Source of the DNA: Rhizobiales bacterium GAS188
GTDB taxonomy: Bacteria; Pseudomonadota; Alphaproteobacteria; Rhizobiales; Beijerinckiaceae
Reading direction: 5' to 3'
NCBI GenBank assembly: GCA_900104855.1
Contig: FNSS01000001.1
Location: forward strand, 2,170,001 to 2,234,000
DNA length: 64,000 bases
Numbering within the stretch: the first letter of the stretch is position 1; each line of letters starts with the position of its first letter. Below, piece by piece: positions 8,955 to 16,889 of this stretch. Position numbers and translations under genes: made by a program. Under the pieces are notes generated by a model. That model did not search any database, had not been told where the DNA came from, and was given only the letters and a program-made list of their open reading frames with translations.

Positions 8955-9419
8955 TCAGGCCGATTTTGGCTTGGCGAAAAGGTCAATGCCGCGGCCGGTT
9001 TCCAGGAAGGATTTCAGGCTGGAGAGGACGGCCGGCCAACCTTGTTTGATGCCTTTCGCCATCCCGCTGCCGGCTTCGAGTTCGTCATGGGTGACGGTCA
9101 GCCGGACCATGTCGTCGTATTCCTCGATCGCGAACGTCACCCGGCTGTAGTTTGCCGGATCGGAGGCCTGCGAAGCATTCGCCCAGGTGATGACGAGACG
9201 GGTCGGCGGCGACACCTCAATGACCTTGCCGACGAGTTCGACAGTCCGCTCATCGTTGGCACGGATATGTTCCCATTTCGATCCGGGATTCCAGTCGGAG
9301 ACGTTCTCGTGGCCCCAGTAGCGCCTTGCGACGTCCGGTTTCGTTATGGCCTCGAACACCTTTTCCGGGGTCGAGAGAATATAGGTCACGTAAACAAAGC
9401 TGGTCGTCTCTTTGGTCAT
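8955..9419 (-). CDS. SRPBCC/AHSA1 domain protein
   Basis: 154-residue START-like (Bet v1 fold) protein of the Aha1-homologue type: FVYVTYILSTPEKVFEAITK near the N-terminus, RYWGHENVSDWNPGSKW, and the C-terminal GWPAVLSSLKSFLETG. Members bind hydrophobic ligands; the function is unknown. ATG 9419 follows GGAGAG; the longer in-frame start at 9494 would overlap the upstream ArsR gene. ArsR-AHSA1 pairs are a recurrent arrangement, and the stop of the regulator is only 2 bp before this start. Confidence 0.82.
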   Translation of the reverse strand: MTKETTSFVYVTYILSTPEKVFEAITKPDVARRYWGHENVSDWNPGSKWEHIRANDERTVELVGKVIEVSPPTRLVITWANASQASDPANYSRVTFAIEEYDDMVRLTVTHDELEAGSGMAKGIKQGWPAVLSSLKSFLETGRGIDLFAKPKSA

Positions 9420-9421
9420 TG

Positions 9422-9736
9422 TTACTCTCCTTCGAGTTCCTTCTTCAGATCGTGCAGCAGGCTGAGCCGCTGATGTTCGAATTTCCGCACCCACCGTTCG
9501 TAGACCTCGTGGAGCGGCACGGGGTTGATGAAATGCAGCTTTTCCCGACCACGCCTAACCGTGCTCACCAGATTGGCCGCCTCCAATATCCCGAGGTGCT
9601 GCGTGGCGGATTGCCGGGCCATGTCCAGGTTTTCGCAAAGCTGGCCGAGCGTCTGCCCGTTCTTCTCACAAAGAAGGTCAAGCAGCTTTCTGCGTGTCGG
9701 GTCGCCCAGCGCTTTGAAAACCTTGTCAGCTTGCAT
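9422..9736 (-). CDS. ArsR family transcriptional repressor
   Basis: 104-residue winged-helix regulator. MQADKVFKALGDPTRRKLLDLL is the standard opening helix pair, followed by the recognition helix ARQSATQHLGILEAANLV and the wing RRGREKLHFINP. No metal-binding Cys cluster is visible, so it belongs to the non-metal ArsR group usually found with AHSA1 genes. It heads the ArsR-AHSA1-GFA unit and probably represses its own promoter through the palindrome at 9765-9784. ATG 9736 is chosen because the longer frame to 9784 would run through that operator. Confidence 0.85.
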   Translation of the reverse strand: MQADKVFKALGDPTRRKLLDLLCEKNGQTLGQLCENLDMARQSATQHLGILEAANLVSTVRRGREKLHFINPVPLHEVYERWVRKFEHQRLSLLHDLKKELEGE

Positions 9737-9740
9737 CGGT

Positions 9741-9756
9741 CTCACTCGAATGTGAG
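9741..9756. promoter_or_regulatory. Inverted repeat CTCAC-N6-GTGAG
   Basis: Five-base arms at 9741-9745 and 9752-9756, between the arsR-type start codon and the larger palindrome. It may be a secondary repressor contact or part of the ribosome-binding region. Confidence 0.25.
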
Positions 9757-9764
9757 AACACAAT

Positions 9765-9784
9765 ATGCAGGTAAATACCTGCAT
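9765..9784. promoter_or_regulatory. Perfect 20-bp palindrome, probable ArsR operator
   Basis: ATGCAGGTA-AA-TACCTGCAT, nine-base arms without a mismatch, 28 bp upstream of the ArsR start. Dimeric ArsR repressors bind such sites over their own promoter. Confidence 0.65.
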
Positions 9785-9913
9785 GTCAAATGGCAGCTAA
9801 GCCCGCGACCCGGCCGTTCAGATCAATGACGGCAATGTGAGCTTCCCACCCAAGTCGGTCTTTCGCAGTCAGGTCATGGCAGCAATTCATGCTCCCGCTG
9901 TTATTCGACCTTG

Positions 9914-10010
9914 GAGAACGAGGCGGATGGTCGGGCGTTCATCGAGCGCGGGCGCGACGACCGACATCAGTTCCGCTTCATCGTTGCGCCGGAGGACGCG
10001 GTCGCGCTCC
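9914..10010 (+). pseudogene. Relaxase (VirD2/DUF3363-type) fragment
   Basis: A 32-codon stretch reads ENEADGRAFIERG followed by RDDRHQFRFIVAPEDA, the signature found in the middle of conjugative relaxases carrying DUF3363. It has no start, no N-terminal Tyr/His relaxase motifs and ends without the C-terminal domain. It is a scrap of a conjugative or integrative element. Confidence 0.6.
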
Positions 10011-10057
10011 CATCCGGGACGGAAGGAGGCCGTGCGGTGGGCAGACAAGAGTTGCCC

Positions 10058-10102
10058 TTGAAAAATGAGTTATAGGGTGGTACAAATACCCCCAGCTGGG
10101 GG
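10058..10102 (+). promoter_or_regulatory. higBA promoter and operator candidate
   Basis: TTGAAA (10058-10063) and TACAAA (10081-10086) with 17-bp spacing are followed at once by the palindrome CCCCC-AGCT-GGGGG (10089-10102), just ahead of the toxin start. HigA-type antitoxins repress their operon at such palindromes. The promoter call is inference from spacing. Confidence 0.45.
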
Positions 10103-10109
10103 GGGCGGA

Positions 10110-10406
10110 ATGATCGTCGGCTTTCGGGATAACTGGTTGCTGGCCTTCTTCGTGGACGATGTCCGCTCCCGCAACATCCCGCCCGCCCTCGAAACCCAGT
10201 TGTTCCGCAAGCTCCAGATGATTGACGATGCCGTGACCGATCAGGACTTGCGCGTGCCGCCCAGCAATCACTTCGAGAAGCTGCGCGGCAATCTGGCGGG
10301 TTTCCATTCGATCCGCGTCAACCAGCAATGGCGGCTGATCTTCCGCTGGGATGGCGAGCGCGGCGAGGCGGACGGGATTTATCTGGACGATCACAGCTAC
10401 CGATGA
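10110..10406 (+). CDS. higB: HigB/RelE-type toxin
   Basis: 98-residue toxin of the RelE superfamily, a ribosome-dependent mRNA interferase in characterised members. MIVGFRDNWLLAFF opens the HigB type, and SNHFEKLRGNLAGFHSIRVNQQWRLIF is the family core with the basic catalytic residues. I start at ATG 10110; the longer frame from 10065 adds GGGG-rich sequence that belongs to the operator. The antitoxin gene starts 13 bp after the stop. Toxin-first order is normal for higBA. Confidence 0.85.
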   Translation: MIVGFRDNWLLAFFVDDVRSRNIPPALETQLFRKLQMIDDAVTDQDLRVPPSNHFEKLRGNLAGFHSIRVNQQWRLIFRWDGERGEADGIYLDDHSYR

Positions 10407-10419
10407 GAGCGAGGCAGGA

Positions 10420-10728
10420 ATGCTGACCACCAAGCGCAAGCCGGCGACTGTCGGCGAAATCCTGACCGAAGAGTTCATGCAGCCGATGGGCCTGACCCAG
10501 GGCGCGCTCGCCGAGGCGATGGGCGTTCAGCGCAAGCATGTCAACGAGTTGTGCGGCAACCGCAGGAACGTGACGGCGGCGACGGCGCTGATCCTCGCGC
10601 GCGTGTTCGGCAACAGCCCGGACTTCTGGCTCAACGTACAGCGCCGCAACGACCTTTGGGAGGTGATGAACACCCCCAAGGAGCGCGAGCGGGTCGAACG
10701 CGCGCGTCCGGTGAAGCGGGCGGCCTGA
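10420..10728 (+). CDS. higA: HigA antitoxin, HTH-XRE type
   Basis: 102-residue antitoxin. The helix-turn-helix runs through GLTQGALAEAMGVQRKHVNELCGN (about residues 24-48), and the family tail ARVFGNSPDFWLNVQRRNDLW follows. It neutralises the adjacent HigB and probably represses the operon with it. ATG 10420 is preceded by GAGGCAGGA. The pair sits between a relaxase scrap and a recombinase scrap, consistent with being left from a mobile element. Confidence 0.87.
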   Translation: MLTTKRKPATVGEILTEEFMQPMGLTQGALAEAMGVQRKHVNELCGNRRNVTAATALILARVFGNSPDFWLNVQRRNDLWEVMNTPKERERVERARPVKRAA

Positions 10729-10816
10729 GCACTGGCATGCGAGCACGCGGCAAATGACTGCCATCGGCGGCGAATAGGCCATTCTTGTTCGGGGGCGAAC
10801 CGGTGATGCTTGGCGC

Positions 10817-11032
10817 ATGTCCCAGACGCGCGCCCATCGCCGCCCCAGCCTCGACGGCGGCGGCTACCGCCATGATCACCTGCGCGCCTTCGCGCAGCGC
10901 GTCGAGGTCGCCGAGCGCGAGGTCCATATCAAGGGATCGAAAGACGAGCTTCTGCGCACACTTACCGCCATCGGAGGCGGGAAATCGGCGGCAATCGGAG
11001 TGCCCACTTCTGTTCTGAAGTGGCGGAGAGGG
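10817..11032 (+). pseudogene. C-terminal remnant of a site-specific recombinase
   Basis: The plus strand reads HLRAFAQRVEVAE, then HIKGSKDELLRTLTAIG and GVPTSVLKWRRG, which are the last about 60 residues of large Rhizobiales recombinases. No catalytic domain is present. The 3' end of the coding frame runs into the antisense of tRNA-Ser, as in elements that integrate at the 3' end of that tRNA. Confidence 0.6.
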
Positions 11033-11110
11033 AGGGATTCGAACCCCCGATACAGTTGCCCGTATGCCGCATTTCGAGTGCGGTGCTTTCAACCGCTCAG
11101 CCACCTCTCC
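11021..11110 (-). tRNA. tRNA-Ser(CGA)
   Basis: Reading the minus strand, a 90-nt class II tRNA folds with acceptor GGAGAGG/CCTCTCC, a D-arm GGCTGAGCGGTTGAAAGC, anticodon stem CCGCA/TGCGG with loop CTCGAAA (anticodon CGA), a long variable arm, T-arm GGTTCGAATCC and an encoded CCA. It decodes UCG. It probably served as an attachment site for the element whose recombinase tail overlaps it. Confidence 0.93.
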
Positions 11111-11441
11111 AGCGCCCAGCGACGCGTCGCTCTACACGGATCGCCCGGTTGAGACAAGCCGCTCCGGATGACGGGCTTCGCCGCCCAGCGGGGCAAGGCG
11201 CAGGGGGGAGGGCGCGCGGCCTCGCCCCTTCGCGCATGCGGCGATCGGCCGCCTTCGGCAGTTTGTGCTATCATATAGCCTCGCCGAAGGAAGCCACCGA
11301 TTCGCCGGAGGGGTTCGCGAGCCTCGGACCCCGAAATGGCGACGCCACATTCCGCCTGGGCAGGACGGCTTTTGGAGGCGTATAGAAGCGCGATTGCGCC
11401 GCAATACCGCGCCCAATACCGCGCCCTTGGGGAGCTGCATC
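11111..11441. other. Gap of 331 bp with no supported gene
   Basis: Frames that cross from the tRNA into this gap are artefacts of the tRNA antisense. I see no terminator with a T-run and no convincing promoter beyond the expected unassigned start for the hydrolase at 11442. Confidence 0.5.
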
Positions 11442-12857
11442 ATGGATAGATGGCTGAAGGCCGCGCTCGATTACATCCCGCGCTGGCTCGATTTCCAGAT
11501 GCGCATCAGCGAGCAGCCGGGTTCGGTGGTCGCCATCGCCCATCAGGGCCGCATCGTGCTCGAGGAGGCGTTCGGCCATGCCGACCTCGCGACCGGCGAG
11601 GCGCTGACGCCGCGCCACCGCCTGCGCGTCGCCTCGCACTCGAAGGCGTTCACGGCCGCCGCGGTCATGCGGCTCGTCGAGCAGGGCAAGCTCAGGCTCG
11701 ACGACCGGGCCGGCGAGCATGTGGAGGGCCTCCACCCCGCCATCGCCAAAGCGAGCCTGGCGCAGCTGCTGTCACACAGCGCCGGCCTGACGCGCGATGG
11801 CGACGATACCGGCCAATGGGCGGATCGCCGCCCCTTTCTGGACGAGGAGGAGCTGCGCGCGGCGCTGCGCGAGCCGCCGGTGATCGACGCCAATACCCGC
11901 TTCAAATACTCCAATCACGGCTATGGCCTCGCCGGGCTGATCATCGAGGCGGTGAGCGGCGAGCCCTACCAGGCCTATGTGGCGCGCGCCATCGTCAATC
12001 CGGCCGGGCTCGACGAGACGACGCCCGACATGCCGCTGCCGCAAGGCGCGATCCTGGCGCGCGGCCATAGCGGCAAGCTGCCGCTCGGCCGGCGCGTGGT
12101 CATTCCGGGCGAGAACCCGACCCATGCGCTCGCCTCGGCGACCGGCTTCGTGTCGACGGCGCGCGATCTCGCGCGTTTCTTCGGCCAATTGGCGCCGAAC
12201 GCCAAGAAGAGCGTGCTCACGGTCGAAAGCCGGCGCGAGATGATCCGCAAGCAATGGCGCGACCCGCAACTGGCCCTCGAGCGCCATTACGGGCTCGGTT
12301 TGATGAGCGGCAAGCTCGGCGATTGGGATTGGTTCGGCCATTCGGGCGGATTCCAGGGCTTCATCACCCGCACCCTGGTGCTGCCCGAACTGGAACTCGC
12401 CGTCTCGGTCCTGACCAATGCGGCCGACGGCCTCTCGCATGGCTGGCTCGACGGCATCGTGCATATCCTGCACAGCTTCTCCAAGAAGGGTGCGCCGGAC
12501 CGCAAGCTCGCCTCCTGGGGCGGGCGCTGGTGGGCCCTGTGGGGCGCGGCCGACCTCGTGCCGATGGGCGACAAGGTGATGGTGGCGGCGCCCGCCCTGC
12601 TCACCCCCTTCCTCGATGCGAGCGAGATCACGGTCACCGGCAAGGACCGGGGCAAGATCACCGGGGCAATCGGAGGCGGATCCTTCGGCCAGAGCGTGCG
12701 CCGGGTGCGCAACAAGGAGGGCGAGGTCGCCGAACTGTGGCTCGCCGGCGGCAAGGCCCTGCCCGAGGCCGATGCCGCAAGGGAATTGCGTGAACGCTAT
12801 GAGAGCTCGGCACAAGGCGGCACGGTCCGCCGCCTGAGGGTCGCGACGCGGCGCTAG
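11442..12857 (+). CDS. Serine hydrolase, beta-lactamase/class C PBP-like (S12 family)
   Basis: 471-residue cytoplasmic-looking hydrolase without a signal peptide. Class C motifs are in order: SHSK (SxxK, nucleophile Ser about residue 68), YSNHGYGLAG (YxN) and HSGGFQG (HxG) near residue 303. After the catalytic domain a C-terminal beta domain of about 140 residues follows. Members act as esterases, D-aminopeptidases or DD-peptidases, and true beta-lactamase activity is unlikely without a signal peptide. The start at ATG 11442 omits 59 upstream in-frame residues that look non-coding. Confidence 0.82.
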   Translation: MDRWLKAALDYIPRWLDFQMRISEQPGSVVAIAHQGRIVLEEAFGHADLATGEALTPRHRLRVASHSKAFTAAAVMRLVEQGKLRLDDRAGEHVEGLHPAIAKASLAQLLSHSAGLTRDGDDTGQWADRRPFLDEEELRAALREPPVIDANTRFKYSNHGYGLAGLIIEAVSGEPYQAYVARAIVNPAGLDETTPDMPLPQGAILARGHSGKLPLGRRVVIPGENPTHALASATGFVSTARDLARFFGQLAPNAKKSVLTVESRREMIRKQWRDPQLALERHYGLGLMSGKLGDWDWFGHSGGFQGFITRTLVLPELELAVSVLTNAADGLSHGWLDGIVHILHSFSKKGAPDRKLASWGGRWWALWGAADLVPMGDKVMVAAPALLTPFLDASEITVTGKDRGKITGAIGGGSFGQSVRRVRNKEGEVAELWLAGGKALPEADAARELRERYESSAQGGTVRRLRVATRR

Positions 12858-12866
12858 AACTAGCGC
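12851..12866. repeat. Perfect palindrome spanning two convergent stop codons
   Basis: GCGCTAG-AA-CTAGCGC contains the TAG stop of the plus-strand hydrolase and the TAG stop of the minus-strand metallopeptidase, two bases apart. The two-base loop and missing T-run make an intrinsic terminator unlikely. Confidence 0.5.
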
Positions 12867-13273
12867 GCTTGAGCCTCGATCGCCTCCATATCGGCGTCGG
12901 AGAAGCCGAGATGATGGCCGATCTCGTGGATCAGCACATGGGCCACGAGATGGCCGAGCGTCTCCTCGTGGCTTGCCCAATAATCGATGAGCGGGCGGCG
13001 GTAGAGATGGATGATGTTCGGCAAATGGCCGGTCGGCGCGACGGCCGGCAATTGCGCCAGGCCGACGCCGCTGAACAGGCCGAGCAGGTCGAAATCGCTC
13101 TCGCAGCCCATGGCGTCGAGGATCTCGTCATCCGGGAAATCGGTGACGCGAATAATGAGCCCTGCGCAGCTGCGCCGGAAAAGCTCCGGCAGGCGCGCGT
13201 AGGCCTCCTGCCCCAGACGCTCGATATCCTCGAGCGTCGGGGAAAGCCTGTCCGACCAGTCGGTTGCGGCCAT
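12860..13273 (-). CDS. Minigluzincin-type metallopeptidase family protein
   Basis: 137-residue small zincin of the PF06262 type. The zinc site HEIGHHLGFSD (HExxHxxGxxD) lies near residue 115. The N-terminal half is helical, with IIRVTDFPDDEILDAMG as in relatives. Members of this family are small, intracellular and poorly characterised. It is convergent with the serine hydrolase with two bases between the stop codons, and probably monocistronic. Confidence 0.82.
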   Translation of the reverse strand: MAATDWSDRLSPTLEDIERLGQEAYARLPELFRRSCAGLIIRVTDFPDDEILDAMGCESDFDLLGLFSGVGLAQLPAVAPTGHLPNIIHLYRRPLIDYWASHEETLGHLVAHVLIHEIGHHLGFSDADMEAIEAQAR

Positions 13274-13379
13274 GATATGCGAGCCTCGATGCCTGACGGC
13301 CCTGCGGGATCGGGGCCAGGCGATATATAGCGACGGACATCGTCATTGCGAGGAGGCGGAGCCGACGCGGCAAGGGCGC

Positions 13380-15617
13380 TCAGAGGAAGCTCTGGGGATC
13401 AACATCGACGATCAGCCTGACCCCGCCGCGCGGCCGCCCGGCCTCGGCGATCACGGCGCGCAGATATGATTGCAGATCGGCGTTGCGCGGCGCTTTCACC
13501 AGGATACGGAAACGGTGGCGCCCCCTGATGACGGCGATCGGCGCCTCGGCCGGGCCGAGCGCCAGCATTGTGCCTTTGTTGAAGGCATTCTTGGCCAAAC
13601 CGCCTTTCGGCGCACCGTCCTGCTGCGCCGAGTCCTGCGATGAGACGCGATGGGCCGCCTGCACGATGGCGCGGGCATGGGTGAGCGCCTCCTGGGCCCG
13701 CGGGCCCGAAACGATCAAGCTCGCGAGCCGCCCGAAAGGCGGCATGCCGGCCGCCCGGCGCGCCGCGATCTCGCTCTCGTAGAAGCGCTCCGCATCTCCA
13801 GATAGCATGGCGGAGATCACGGGGCTCGAAGGATCATAGGTCTGGATCAGGGCGCGTCCGCCGGTCTCGCCGCGTCCGGCCCGCCCCGTCACCTGCTGCA
13901 GCAATTGAAAGGTGCGTTCATTGGCGCGCGGATCGGCCCCGGCCTGGCCGATATCGCCGTCGACCACTCCGACCAGCGCCACGCGCTTGAAATCATGCCC
14001 CTTGGCGATCAGCTGAGTGCCGATCACGATATCCGCCTTGCCCTCGGTGATCTCGGCGAATTCGCGCCGCAGCCGCTCGGTGCCGCCGGGCATGTCGCTC
14101 GACAAGACGATGATGCGCGCTTGCGGGAAATGACCCGCCACCTCCTCGGCCAGGCGCTCGACGCCGGGGCCGCAGGCGGCGAGCGTGTCGATCGCGCCGC
14201 ATTCCGGGCAGGCCTCGGGGCGTTTCTCGCGATGGCCGCAATGATGGCAGCGCAAGGAGCGGGTGAAGCGGTGCTCGACCAGCCAGGCCGAGCATTGCGC
14301 GCAACGGAAGCGATGGCCGCAGGCGCGGCAGACGGTGAGCGGCGCATAGCCGCGCCGGTTGAGGAACAACAGGCTCTGCTCGCCGGCAGCGATCGTGTCG
14401 GCGATCCCCGCGACCAGGGTGGGCGACAGCCAGCGGTCCTTCGCGGGCGGGGCACGCCGCAGATCGACGGCGGAGATGTCCGGCAGAGGCCGGCCGGAGA
14501 CGCGGTCGGGCAGCAGCACCCTTCCATATCGGCCGGCTTCGGCATTGACGCGCGTCTCGATCGAGGGCGTCGCCGAGACCAGCACCACCGGCGCCTGCTC
14601 GAGCCTCGCTCGCACCACCGCCATGTCGCGCGCATGATAGATGACGCCGTCTTCCTGCTTGTAGCCGGAATCATGCTCCTCATCGATGATGACGAGGCCG
14701 AGTTTCGCAAACGGCAGAGTGAGCGCCGAGCGGGCGCCGATCACGGCGCGCCGCTCGCCGGCCGCGAGAGCCGTCAGCAGCTGCGCCTTGCGCTTCGGCG
14801 AGACGCCCGAATGCCATTCGCCCGGGCGGGCGCCGAAGCGGGCCTCGAAGCGCTGCGTGAACTGCGTCGTCAGCGCGATCTCGGGCATCAGGATCAGCAC
14901 TTGCTTGTCGGCCCGCAGAGCCTCGGCGACGGCCTCGAAATAGACCTCCGTCTTGCCCGAGCCCGTGACGCCTTCGAGCAGCATCACCGAAAATCCCCCC
15001 TGGCGAAGCTGGCGACGCAGCGCCTCCGATGCCGCCTCCTGCGCGGGCGAGAGCAGCTGGGCGCCATGCTCGGGATCGGGCAGCTTCTCGGGCTCGACCG
15101 CGAGAGCGATCGCTTCGAGCGTCCCGGCATCGATGAGGGCGTCGACGACCGAAGTGCTCACGCCGGCCTCGAGCGCGAGCGCCCGCTTGCCGAGCACGGC
15201 GCCCGGCGCCACCGCTCCCGCGGCCTGCAGCACGCGCTGGCGCGCCGGCGTCAGCCGCTGCGGCGGCGGGCCGGCGAGGCGCACGCCGATGCGCGGCGCC
15301 TCGGGCGGCACGGCGCTCGTGTCGTGCAGCGCCATGCGCAGCACGAGGCCGCGCGGCGCCAAGGTCCAGCGCGCCGTCCATTCGACGAAATCGATGAGCG
15401 CCTTGGGAAGGGCCGGCAGCGGCGCCTTGCCGATCAGCGATTTGAGGTTCGGATGCTCGGATGCGCGTTCTTCGCGGACCGCCCAGACGACACCGAGCGT
15501 CTGGCGCGGACCGAGAGGAGCGACCACGACATCGCCGGGCGCAACCGTCAATCCCAGCGGCGAGCGGTAGGAATAGGCCGTGTCGACCCCGACCGGCATC
15601 AGCACATCGGCGATCAT
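13380..15617 (-). CDS. priA: Primosomal protein N' (replication restart helicase PriA)
   Basis: 745-residue 3'-5' DNA helicase that reloads the replisome at collapsed forks. The N-terminal 3'-DNA-end-binding domain (VADVL-like opening) is followed by Walker A GVTGSGKTEVY, the DEEH box (IIDEEHDSGYKQEDG), motif III SATPS, the eight-cysteine zinc module (CRACGHRFRCAQCSAWLV, then CHHCGHREKRPEACPECG) and the C-terminal helicase lobe with QVTGRAGRG. Start ATG 15617 (MIADVLMPVG) matches the family; 21 more residues to 15680 are possible. Monocistronic core gene. Confidence 0.92.
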   Translation of the reverse strand: MIADVLMPVGVDTAYSYRSPLGLTVAPGDVVVAPLGPRQTLGVVWAVREERASEHPNLKSLIGKAPLPALPKALIDFVEWTARWTLAPRGLVLRMALHDTSAVPPEAPRIGVRLAGPPPQRLTPARQRVLQAAGAVAPGAVLGKRALALEAGVSTSVVDALIDAGTLEAIALAVEPEKLPDPEHGAQLLSPAQEAASEALRRQLRQGGFSVMLLEGVTGSGKTEVYFEAVAEALRADKQVLILMPEIALTTQFTQRFEARFGARPGEWHSGVSPKRKAQLLTALAAGERRAVIGARSALTLPFAKLGLVIIDEEHDSGYKQEDGVIYHARDMAVVRARLEQAPVVLVSATPSIETRVNAEAGRYGRVLLPDRVSGRPLPDISAVDLRRAPPAKDRWLSPTLVAGIADTIAAGEQSLLFLNRRGYAPLTVCRACGHRFRCAQCSAWLVEHRFTRSLRCHHCGHREKRPEACPECGAIDTLAACGPGVERLAEEVAGHFPQARIIVLSSDMPGGTERLRREFAEITEGKADIVIGTQLIAKGHDFKRVALVGVVDGDIGQAGADPRANERTFQLLQQVTGRAGRGETGGRALIQTYDPSSPVISAMLSGDAERFYESEIAARRAAGMPPFGRLASLIVSGPRAQEALTHARAIVQAAHRVSSQDSAQQDGAPKGGLAKNAFNKGTMLALGPAEAPIAVIRGRHRFRILVKAPRNADLQSYLRAVIAEAGRPRGGVRLIVDVDPQSFL

Positions 15618-15786
15618 GGCGCCCTCGTCACGGCGCATCGCAGTTTGGCGGCGCATGGCAATCTTGCTCTGTGGCGCCAAGGCATCGCCCGTCCCCTATT
15701 CGTTCTCCCCAACGCCTAGGGCATGAGACCGCAGCATTGCAAGCGCAGGCACGGTCAGCCTGTCGAAAACAACCACGTTCGTCACC

Positions 15787-15812
15787 GGAAACAAATCGGC
15801 GCGATGCGCGTT
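15787..15812 (+). promoter_or_regulatory. EcfG-type (general stress sigma) promoter candidate ahead of rpoH2
   Basis: GGAAA at 15787-15791 and CGTT at 15809-15812 with 17 bp between, close to the alphaproteobacterial EcfG/RpoE2 consensus GGAAC-N16/17-CGTT. It is 117 bp upstream of the sigma-factor start. In Sinorhizobium rpoH2 is under RpoE2 control, which makes this placement credible. Confidence 0.45.
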
Positions 15813-15928
15813 CGGTAGGTGAGGGATTGAGGTGGCGGATGGCTTCGCCGCAGCTCGCCGGCGCCGCGCTGCAGGTTGGGCCGGGACCGCCCTCGCCCCG
15901 CGGCAAGGAGGCTCGCCAGGAGGCCTGG

Positions 15929-16804
15929 ATGTCCGATCTCGGTCATATCCACAATGAGATCGCCAGGACCGCGATGTCGGCGCCTTATCTGCAACGCGAC
16001 GAGGAGCATGACCTCGCGCGCCGCTGGTGCGACACAAAGGACGAGAAGGCCCTGCACCGCCTCGTCACCTCGCATATAAGGCTCGTGGTCGCGATTGCCA
16101 GCCGCTTTCGCCATTATGGCCTGCCGCTCGCCGATCTGGTGCAGGAGGGGCATGTAGGGCTGCTCGAAGCGGCCGCACGTTTCGAGCCCGACCGGCAATT
16201 GCGCTTCGCGACCTACGCGGCCTGGTGGATCAGGGCCGCCATCCAGGACCATGTGCTCCGCAATATCTCGATCGTGCGCGGCGGCAGTAGTTCGGCCCAG
16301 AAATCCTTGTTCTTCAATGTGCGGCGGCTCAGGGCGAGGCTGATGCAGATGGCGGCGAATGACCCGGATTTCGATGTGCAGGCGAGGATCGCCGCGGCGC
16401 TCGGCGTCTCGCGCGAGGATGTCGCCGCCATGGAGGCACGATTGGCGCGCGACGATCTTTCGCTCAACCAGCCCCTCTCCGGCGAGGCCCCAGCTGGCGC
16501 ATCCGACCGTCAGGACGCTCTCGTCGATGCAAGCCCGCTGCCCGACGAGATCGCGGCGGCGAGCCTCGATGCGCCGCGCCGGGCCGGCTGGCTCGACCGC
16601 GCGCTGGCGCGCCTCACGGACCGCGAAAGGATGGTCATCGAAGCCCGCCGGCTGCGCGATGATGAGCACGTCACGCTCGAAGCGGTCGGAAAGCGACTCG
16701 GCGTCTCGAAGGAACGCGTGCGCCAGATCGAGAGCCAGGCATTGGTGAAACTCAAGGCGGCGCTGGTCTCGGATCGCGGCGACGCCTTCATGGCCTTTGC
16801 GTAG
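15929..16804 (+). CDS. rpoH2: RNA polymerase sigma factor, RpoH2 type
   Basis: 291-residue group 3 sigma-70 factor for heat-shock/general-stress genes. Region 2 contains DLVQEGHVGLLEAAARFEPD and FATYAAWWIRAAIQDHVLRN, the RpoH box region reads AQKSLFFNVRRLRARL, and region 4.2 ends with LGVSKERVRQIESQALVKL. The divergence of the RpoH box and the EcfG-like promoter point to the RpoH2 rather than the RpoH1 paralogue. ATG 15929 has AGGAGG five bases upstream, which decides it over several longer in-frame starts. Stands alone between priA and the altronate-dehydratase-type gene. Confidence 0.87.
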   Translation: MSDLGHIHNEIARTAMSAPYLQRDEEHDLARRWCDTKDEKALHRLVTSHIRLVVAIASRFRHYGLPLADLVQEGHVGLLEAAARFEPDRQLRFATYAAWWIRAAIQDHVLRNISIVRGGSSSAQKSLFFNVRRLRARLMQMAANDPDFDVQARIAAALGVSREDVAAMEARLARDDLSLNQPLSGEAPAGASDRQDALVDASPLPDEIAAASLDAPRRAGWLDRALARLTDRERMVIEARRLRDDEHVTLEAVGKRLGVSKERVRQIESQALVKLKAALVSDRGDAFMAFA

Positions 16805-16889
16805 GCGCCCATCGCCCCGCCACGATAAACACTGCCCAATGCCGCGATCGGTGGTATGGTAGCTCGGTTTTCCCATCGAGCGACCGGTC

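Noticed and set aside
11020-11385. 121-codon plus-strand ORF starting MAEREGFEPP
   Set aside because: The start is the antisense of tRNA-Ser, a well-known annotation artefact.
12860-12866. Terminator at the palindrome between convergent stop codons
   Set aside because: A two-base loop and no T-tract make a functional intrinsic terminator improbable.
13905-15719. 604-codon plus-strand ORF opposite priA
   Set aside because: It is antisense to a clear PriA with all helicase motifs; Arg/Ala/Gly-rich composition with no family signature, typical of GC-rich third-position shadows.
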